Shown piece by piece: positions 57,450 to 64,000 of a stretch of DNA of 64,000 nucleotides. Position 1 is the first letter of the stretch. Each line of letters begins with the position of its first letter. Origin of the DNA: Phanerochaete sordida (taxonomy: Eukaryota; Basidiomycota; Agaricomycetes; Polyporales; Phanerochaetaceae). The notes under the pieces are model-generated. The model was not told where the DNA came from, did no database searches, and saw only the letters and a program-made list of their open reading frames with translations. The DNA lies in contig BPQB01000097.1 in NCBI GenBank assembly GCA_019973155.2, forward strand, positions 1 to 64,000, read 5' to 3'. Both the position numbers and the translations under genes were made by a program.

Positions 57450-58009
57450 TTAGTCTTGGCGAGCGTGACCTCTCGCTTGTCTGAAGGTAGGGATGGGGAG
57501 TGGTACGGCCTGCGGAGTTTAGACCAACGAGTGCGAGGGCGAGTATGTAGCCTACCCTCGCCGCTTAGTAGCGGGCATGAACGCCGCGAACGGCGGCGGC
57601 AAGGGTACCGAACCCAAACGAGAGCCCGCAACGCGAGTCACTTCGCGGCGAGCGGAAGCGGATGAGAAGTGCCTGATCAGCCCCGGACACGTCATGATTT
57701 GATACACGCACTGTTTCACTTTGCGGGAGATGCGCAGAGACGGCGACTTGCGTGCAGCTTGCACGGAGGTAGCAAGACGCCGATGGCGCCACGCACGCTA
57801 CGAGGCTGGAGAATTAGGCAGCATGTGAAGTACGGAGGACGACGAGGGACTTACGAATTGCCTGCACCTCGGGACAATGCCGTCGCCGCGGACGGATCGC
57901 TCCAAAAGAGAAAGCTCAGCGCTGCGACACTCGCTCGGAAGCGCGGCTGGCAGACTTCTCGTGGACGAGCCGAGGGAATCGTAGCCCGCTCATCGCGCGG
58001 AGCAGACAT
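57450..58009 (-). pseudogene. Counterpart of the 154-aa gene, truncated, unit 2
   Basis: Exons 58009-57855, 57805-57556 and 57509-57450 have exactly the lengths of the unit 1 exons (155, 250, 60 nt) and the same 49- and 46-nt introns. A TAA at 57567-57565 near the end of exon 2 cuts the product to about 131 aa, losing the last 23 residues. Upstream of it the protein is well conserved (AHLPQSETVRVSN, DQALLIRFRSPRSD). It may still make a shortened protein. Confidence 0.5.
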
Positions 58010-58829
58010 GGGCGGCGGCGGACGTGACCTCGAGAGCTGGCACTGCGGTGCAGCGTTCTTTACTCCTCGTACGAATGTATCAAATCTATAGAGAAGATGA
58101 GGAGTTTAGGCTGAAACAGAGAGTGAGTAAGGCAAAGCGTACACGGAGGGTCGCAGCTCACCTTCAAGGTTAATGTGTGGCGCAACCGCGCGGCTGGTGT
58201 CATTCGCGTAATCCAGGCCTGCCCACGACGCGTTGCCTCACACCATCCAACGGCGTGCCGTATCAGGCATAGCTTTTCGTGAGGTTACGCGACGTCGAGG
58301 GGCGTGCGTTCGACCGCCGTTGCAGGTGCCGGCCTCTCGTTCGCGTGCGCAGGCGCGCCCGTTCGAGCGAGAGCTCCCCGTATACCGCCCAAATTGAGTC
58401 GTCCTATGGACAAGGTCGGCGCAGTTGTCAGTCGAAGGACGGAAGGGCCAAAGGACTGGAAGTGCGCGTACCTCCCGGGAATGGCACCTCCGCCCTCTAC
58501 TTCGTCGGAGCAATCTCGATGAGCAACGCGCCGCGTCGAATAGAGGCTCGTACCGCAGTCGTGGGCCGGTGCGAACTCAAGCTGCGCCCGCTCGGTCGGC
58601 AACGTCGTCCAATAACATTCGGACCGCGTGCCCGCTGGCCAATCGCAGCTGCGCCTCGCGACGGCACGACGCCAAGGTGCGCGCACCTGTCTGAATCGGG
58701 GCGACCTGTCAGCGCGATGGCACCTGCAAAATCGAGGAATTCGTGAGCTGCGCGCCCCCGCACCTCCCAAACACGGCAGAGTCGGTCGTCGCACACAGTC
58801 GCGGCACGCTGCAAAGTCGCCGAAGCGTG

Positions 58830-58836
58830 TATATAG
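58830..58836 (+). promoter_or_regulatory. TATA box of the 195-aa gene, unit 2
   Basis: TATATAG 33 nt upstream of the ATG at 58869. Confidence 0.65.
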
Positions 58837-58868
58837 CCCCGGGCACGCGCCTACTGCGCTCTACAGAC

Positions 58869-59566
58869 ATGCGCACCCAGTTCATCACCTTCGCCCAAGC
58901 CCTCGACATCGACCGCGAGTGCGCCGCGGACCGCGCGGCGGCGCTGCAGCAGCTGCAGAAGCGCACCGTGCTGCCGAGGATCAACAAAGGTCGGTGTCTT
59001 CTCGTCGTCGTGCGCGATGGCGCGCTGACGTGCTTGGTCCGCGCAGGCTCGAACGCGTACGCGAGCATCCTAGAGCGGCGCGGGGTGCTTAAGCGTCGCA
59101 TCGAGCGTGCACTGCGTGAGTCACTCACCGTCCTCCGCCCGCCGCCCTTCGCTGACGCCGCGCCACAGGGAAGACGAGCGGCCGGGCGGACGCGCGCATG
59201 GTCTACACGCACACCGACCACGGCTCGCTCCGGCTCTCGCTGCGGTACCGCGTCAAGCTCGTCGGCTGGCCCGCCGACGTCGTCTTCGACAGCCCGGGGC
59301 GCATCGGGCGCGCGGACGTGCTCGCGCGGCTCGTCGCCGGCTGGCGCGCGCGCACGATCCGCTTCGCGCGCCTCTCGTGGGCCGAGCTCGTGCAGCTCGC
59401 GCGCCGCGAGTGCCTCCACGTGCGCGAGCTCGCGATGCGGCCGCTCCGCGTCGACACCGGCAAGCGGCCGCGCCGCCGGTGGCTCACGCGCTCGAAGCGC
59501 ATCGGCGCGCGCAAGCCCGACGTCACGAGCTTCCGGCTCATGAAGCACAAGGAGGACTGGATCTAG
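58869..59566 (+). CDS. Unrecognised 195-aa basic protein, unit 2 copy
   Basis: Exons 58869-58989, 59047-59115 and 59169-59566 have the same lengths as in unit 1 (121, 69, 398 nt) and again give 195 aa. The protein differs at only a few residues, including Ile to Val in ADVLARL(I/V)AGW, Glu to Ala in IRF(E/A)RLSW and changes around the third exon start (RTSGS to KTSGR). Introns are shorter (57 and 53 nt), and intron sequence has diverged more than exon sequence. The first donor is GTCGGT instead of GTGCGT, a weaker site. The ATG upstream of the TATA-proximal position in unit 1 is lost here, confirming the start. Flanks and convergent neighbour are as in unit 1. Confidence 0.78.
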
Positions 59567-59737
59567 GGTGGTCAGCGCGGGCGTCGGGGCAGCGGTCGGA
59601 GCGTCGGCGACGGGGGACGTACGTTTTTGGTTGCCGCGATAGAGCGCGCGGCGGTAGAGATTTGGCGTGCGAAATACGAGCTTGTTGACTCGATCTCGTG
59701 ACTGCGCGTGTTTCGTGAGCCGTCGAGTAGCGTCGCA

Positions 59738-62677
59738 TCACGACCAGGCGCAAGCGGCGCCGGGAGCGCAGACGCTGGGCCGAGCGCGAGATCGAAATTT
59801 TGAGGTGCTCCGGTCGCGTAAGTCGCCGCTAGCTGGTCCGATGCTCTGGTTCCGCGGTCGTCTGGACGCGGGCAGTAACGGGCTCGTCGTTTGCCTCCGT
59901 CCCACCACCACGCCCTTTGCGTCGTCGTCGCCGCGTTCGGTGTCCATTCCTGACGGCCGTCGTGCCGGTCGTCCTCCTCGCGCACCCGCACGTCGTCGTC
60001 TCTTGAGCTCCTCGCACGTCGTCCTGGGGTCTCCGTTCGTGCCACCTTGGAGCGCGGCGCCCTCGCCGACGATTAGCCTAGATTGCGCTACACAACAACG
60101 CCAGTGAGTCCCAATCTCTCGTGCAAAGCCCGTCTCGTGCTCACCGTTGGCAGCCCGACGCCGTCCACGCTCGGCTGAACCCGTCCGTCTCCACCTCGCA
60201 GCCAGCGTCGACCGCCCTGAACGTCGGAATCGCGCGCGCGCACGCCGTCGACTGCGGCCCAAGACACCGTCCCGACGGCTCGAAAACGCGCGGGCCGCTC
60301 TGTCACCCGGGGCATTCGTCCGGCACAGCCCGTGCACGACGCCCTTGAAGTGCCGACCACGGCGTCGCGCCGCGGGCTGCACACATCGCCGACGGCCACG
60401 GCGCGCCTCTGCGCCTTCGTGGTGCTCGCGCGCCGTCCTGGCGCTACGCCGGTCCGCGTCCTCGTCGTCGCGGAGCGCGCCGCTCTCGTCGTTGTGGAGC
60501 GTCGTTCGGGCTGCACGACGAGGCCGGTAAGTCCCAGTCTCTCGCACATCCACACTCTCGTGCTCACCGTCCGCCCCCAGGCCTCGTCCACGCTCCCCGG
60601 CGGCACGCCCGCCGCGGTCCTCGGACGCCTGCACCGCGCCGCCGCCGCCGCGCGACACGCACCGCGCGATCCTCGCCCGGAATTTCGACCGCGGATTTCG
60701 CCGTCCCGCGACCAGGGCACCGCGCGGCAGAGGTTAGCCGTCGCCAGCGGCGCGCGTCGGCCCCTCGTCCCTTGCCTGCGTTCCCGCCGTCGTGGAGCGT
60801 TGCGCCCGACGACGCCGGGCACCGTCCGCGCTGCACGACGAAGCCGGTCAGCGCACACGTCTCCAACGCCGGCGAGAGCGTGCTCACCGTGTGCCCCCAG
60901 ACACCGCCGGCGCCCGCGTCGACCACCCCAAAACGCCTCGAACGCGGCCTCGCGCCGCACGACACGCACGGCGCCGCCCTCGGCCGCAATTCCGACGACG
61001 GATTCCGACGTCCCGCGAACAGGGCGCTGCGGGCCGCAGACGTCGACGGCGGCCGCGCGTCGTGGTGTCTTGCGGGCCGCGCCCCGCGTGCTGCTGCCTC
61101 GCGCCCGCGCACGTCGTCGCAGCGAGCCCCGCGCGCCGTCCTGGTCTTCGCCGCGAGGTCCCGTCTTCCGCTTCCCGGGCCGCCGCTGCGCGCGGGCGGC
61201 GTCCCGTGCTGTCGACGTGCGCGAGGGCCGCCGCCATGTATCGCCGTCCGCCGAGGCGGGGCTGCGCGCCGTCGTCGAGTAGAGCATTCGCCGCCCCGCG
61301 GCCGGGCGGCGCGCGCCCTTCTGCGCCCGCGGCGGCGCAGTGCTGGCGCCGTATGCCGCTGTCCGCCGGCGTAGACGGGGAGCGCAGCGCGGCCGCCTGG
61401 ACGCATCGACGCCGCGCGAGCCGGCCGTCTGCGTCGCCGCGGCGCACGTCGTCCGCGTGCTTCGACGCCCCGCGGGCGTGTCTTCGTCGCGCGGACGTCT
61501 GTCGGCCCTGCGCCGTCGCGAACGCCGTTGTCTTGGCAGTTTCGACGCCCCGCGCGCCGATTCGATTTTCTGGCGTCCCGCGGCGCGGACGGCGCAGGGC
61601 GCGGGTTCGGCGCGTTCGTGAGCGTGCGCGGCGGGGCGCTGCGTGCGCCGCGGCGGTGCCTGCGCCTTGCGCACAAGTGCGCGTGGGCGCTAACGGCGGT
61701 GGTGCGCTCGGCGGCGTGGAGAACGCTGCCAAGGCGGCGCGGCGGTTCTGGTGAGCCTTCTGAGGGTTTGTGGTGTCGCGTGCGGCGTGCTGACGCCTTC
61801 TGCGAGTGCGCAGAGCGCAGGAAGCGCGTCGAGCGGCGGATGCTGCCGCGCTGCTTGTGCTTCGAGGAGGGCGTTGCGGCGTCGAGGAACGCACGGGGGC
61901 GAGAGCGGAAGTGCAGCGACACTACGCCAGGTGAGATTTGAGCGCCCCACTGCTGCTGAAACTCGACATACTCACCTTTTCCACGGGAGACCATCTCCTG
62001 CTGCAGCTCGAGATCATCCCGCGCGACCAAAGCGACCTCCCGCGCGTGGAGAGGCACCACGGGCTGTGCGTCACCCGCAATAGCGAGAGACTCGAGGGCG
62101 ACGTGAGGGAGATAGGGCGGAAGGGCGGAGGTGTTCGATGTTCGGCGTGCGCGCGCGCGGACGCGTCATGCCCGGGGTGCGAGGGACACCCTGCGCGCGA
62201 GAATGAAGGTCAGTGAGTAGACAGAAGGCGGCAGACGCAGCGCACCATCGTGGTGTGCGTGACAGCACGCGACCGGGCGCATACAGCGGAAGCGCGGGAG
62301 CCGGGCACGCGGTGTTGAACGCGCAAAGCGGGGAGAGCCGTCCTGGGCAGAGGGCGACGAGAAGCGCGTGGTGGCGCGGCTGGAGCGATGGAACGGGCGT
62401 GTTGGAGGCGTCGTTGGGTCTGCCAGGGCGGAGGGCGTGCGGGAGCGGACTGTGGGCGTGGGCACGAGCTGGAGCTGGAGAGCGAGACAGCGCACGCGCG
62501 AGGGACGCCACCATCAGCGCGAGGCGACCGAGGCAGCGGCACCGGCCAGGTCCCTGCCAAATCTTCGTCCCAGAGTCGTGTTTGTAGGTCGCCAGATACA
62601 CCGCGTCACCGGCAACCTCTGCCCGGCGCTTCCGGGGTCACGTGAGTGGCGTCAAACGCGAACGCGCGCGCGTCCAT
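59738..62677 (-). CDS. Putative gene of tandem exon modules with 57-nt introns, unit 2
   Basis: Introns 60887-60831, 60567-60511 and 60144-60088 are again each 57 nt with the same ends. Exons between them are 263 and 366 nt, differing from unit 1 (239 and 363) by multiples of three, which argues for coding. The last exon reads SRLIVGEGAALQGGTNGDP and ends at 59738. Upstream exons include LPPYLPHVALESLAIAGDA followed by VVPLHAREVALVARDDLELQ at about 61980-62130, a stretch with varied, protein-like composition. The first 57-nt intron's acceptor is GTGTAG here. The Skn7-derived ATG at 62677 could be its start, but the first exons are not resolved. Confidence 0.42.
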
Positions 62678-62866
62678 GGCCAGGTCGTCGAGGGAGCGAC
62701 GGTCTGGAATCGGAGGGCGTTGGGGGGTGGAGTGGTGGAGAGCCAGGCCAGAGAATCGATTTTATCGTCCCAAGCCTTTTGATGGGCCTCTAATACAAAT
62801 TCACGCCTACACATGAACTCAATCCGGATCCCCCTTCCGACACGTCGCTCGGCCTCGCGGATTGCC
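62672..62866 (-). promoter_or_regulatory. Duplicate of the Skn7-type gene's start codon and promoter-proximal block (unit 3)
   Basis: Same block as at 38450 and 50503, with ATG at 62677-62675 reading leftward into the end of unit 2. The short frame after the ATG is kept, with two substitutions relative to the unit 2 copy (Met to Pro and Arg to Cys). Confidence 0.8.
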
Positions 62867-64000
62867 CTCAGCGACGCCCACAGATTTCACAAGGCTTGCC
62901 AAGGCCCTCGCCAGGGCACCGCAGTCGTCGCCAGCGGCACCGGCAGACGCAAGGATAATGCGGATTGGCATTGGAACGCCGGCCCTGGCAGCCTACGAAG
63001 GATGATCCCGGGACGCGAGGACAGTCGCGGTTCCTGTTCTTCCCCTTATAAGGATCCTCACACCGACAGACTCAAACAAACTGGTCTGGCCCCCGCCCTG
63101 GCCGCCCCCAGACGCCACCACGCTCGCCCATCCCGGTCGAGAGGGGTCCAGGCTCCCGTCCGATGCCTGTGCGACAGCGGACTCCCCGCAGGCGCCGCCC
63201 CTTGTCAGCGAAAGTATCTTTCCAAATTATTACCGCGTATGGACTTTCCCGAGCGCAATTTGTAGTGCGCGTCCGACAGCCCCCGAACGCAGGTTATCCG
63301 GCGCCTGATAGCGCACGCCCATGCCACCTCGCCGCACGCTCTGGCGTCGTCCGCTACCTCTCGTACCCGTCTCTGGCGTCGCGCACACCGCACAGCCGTC
63401 CCAGCACACCATGCCACCGCCAACGCTGCCCGCAGCGCGCGCACGGACCCCGCGCGCCGCCCAGATAAGCCGCGATCGCCGCCGCGCCTCGGCTCCCGCG
63501 AATTTGTAGTGCTCGCTCCGCCCTCCCACGCAGGCCTTGCGTGCGTCGCTCGCACTCCCTGTGGCGCAGGGTCTCGACGGGCCTCCGGATCCGCGGCTCG
63601 CAACGGGCAGCCTCGTCGCGGGGCCTGGTGCGTCGCGCTGCCCGCATGTGAACCTTGCCATCGACCGTCCGGCTGCGCGCGCGCGGCCTGCGCTGGTCGC
63701 CGCACCTGCCCATTCCCGGGCAGACATGCCGTGCTTGCAACGGCCGAACGACCGTCGAGGTGGATGCGCTTTGCCCGTTCGCGGGGGCTGCCAAGCACGA
63801 CAGGCGTCCAGGCGAGTCCAGTCTTCGCGCTGCCTGCATGGCGGGTGCGGTCGTACGGTGCGTGGCGCGCTGGCATCGGACGCCTGACCTTCCACCACAG
63901 TGCACCTCCTGGGAGGGCCGTTCGCGAGCGGGCTGGCAGAGGAGGACGAGCGACGCCCCCGCACTTGCGCGCTGCCCGTGCCCTATATACCCCTCCCCCA
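62672..64000. repeat. Tandem repeat unit 3 (first 1.3 kb; runs off the window)
   Basis: Third copy, starting again at GTCCATGG and continuing colinear with units 1 and 2 to the end of the window, including the CCCCTTATAAGGATCC element at about 63046 and the CCTATATACCCCTCCCC element at about 63981. The junction with unit 2 is the same as the unit 1/unit 2 junction, so the array arose by tandem duplication rather than independent insertions. Confidence 0.95.

Larger units (their letters stand above)
50503..62671. repeat. Tandem repeat unit 2 (12,169 bp)
   Basis: Second direct copy, colinear with unit 1 throughout. Divergence is uneven: 50.80-51.36 kb is nearly identical to 38.74-39.30 kb, while other parts differ by many substitutions and short indels. 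The left junction fuses the end of unit 1 (a GC alternation, GAACGCGCGCGCG) directly to the Skn7 start codon and promoter block. Near 52.62-52.72 kb it has extra sequence not found in unit 1. Confidence 0.96.

Noticed and set aside
38450..64000. rDNA array, centromere, LTR retrotransposon or CRISPR-like array as explanation of the tandem repeat
   Set aside because: No rRNA sequence, no LTRs or reverse-transcriptase motifs, no AT-rich core and no short spaced repeats; the units contain spliced genes.

Overview
The window is the left end of a chromosome of a filamentous basidiomycete. It opens with telomeric repeats. The genes have many 45-60-nt introns with GTRNGT donors and CTNAC branch sites, GC is about 60%, and promoters are CT-rich. 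The multicopper oxidase remnant, MYND, FAR-17a/AIG1-like, bHLH and Skn7-type genes all fit an Agaricomycete, plausibly a wood-decay polypore; that placement is inference.

Layout: 1-108 is telomere. 110-1880 is an AT-richer, pyrimidine-biased subtelomere with degenerate tandem repeats. 1887-4274 (-) is a decayed multicopper oxidase gene. 4.3-8.9 kb has no gene I can support. 9043-10522 (+) is a class-B bHLH factor. 10.5-17.4 kb is gene-poor, with one unrecognised ORF and a cluster of palindromic diverged repeats. 17467-18658 (-) is a MYND-finger protein. 21123-22222 (+) is a FAR-17a/AIG1-like membrane protein. 22.3-24.9 kb is a mosaic of diverged duplications. Two paralogous ABC transporters lie tail to tail at 24929-27567 (+) and 27895-30543 (-). 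An intron-bearing tRNA-Met(CAT) is at 33151-33254. 33988-35851 (-) encodes a response-regulator receiver domain and 36373-38455 (-) an HSF-type DNA-binding domain plus coiled coil. Together they are the two halves of a Skn7/Prr1 protein, here separated by a stop codon.

From 38450 to the right edge the window is a direct tandem array: unit 1 38450-50502, unit 2 50503-62671, and the first 1.3 kb of unit 3. Each unit begins with the start codon and promoter of the Skn7-type gene, so units 2 and 3 carry promoter copies that fire into the end of the preceding unit. Inside each unit I can support a 195-aa spliced gene (+), a small 3-exon gene (-), a minus-strand gene built of tandem exon modules separated by introns of exactly 57 nt, and further decayed minus-strand spliced genes with different lesions in the two copies. 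No product in the array is recognised; this is the part of the window most likely to be undescribed.

Exon models were built by hand from splice signals. The bHLH, MYND, FAR-17a, both ABC, HSF and 195-aa models close exactly in frame. The array models other than the 195-aa gene are tentative.
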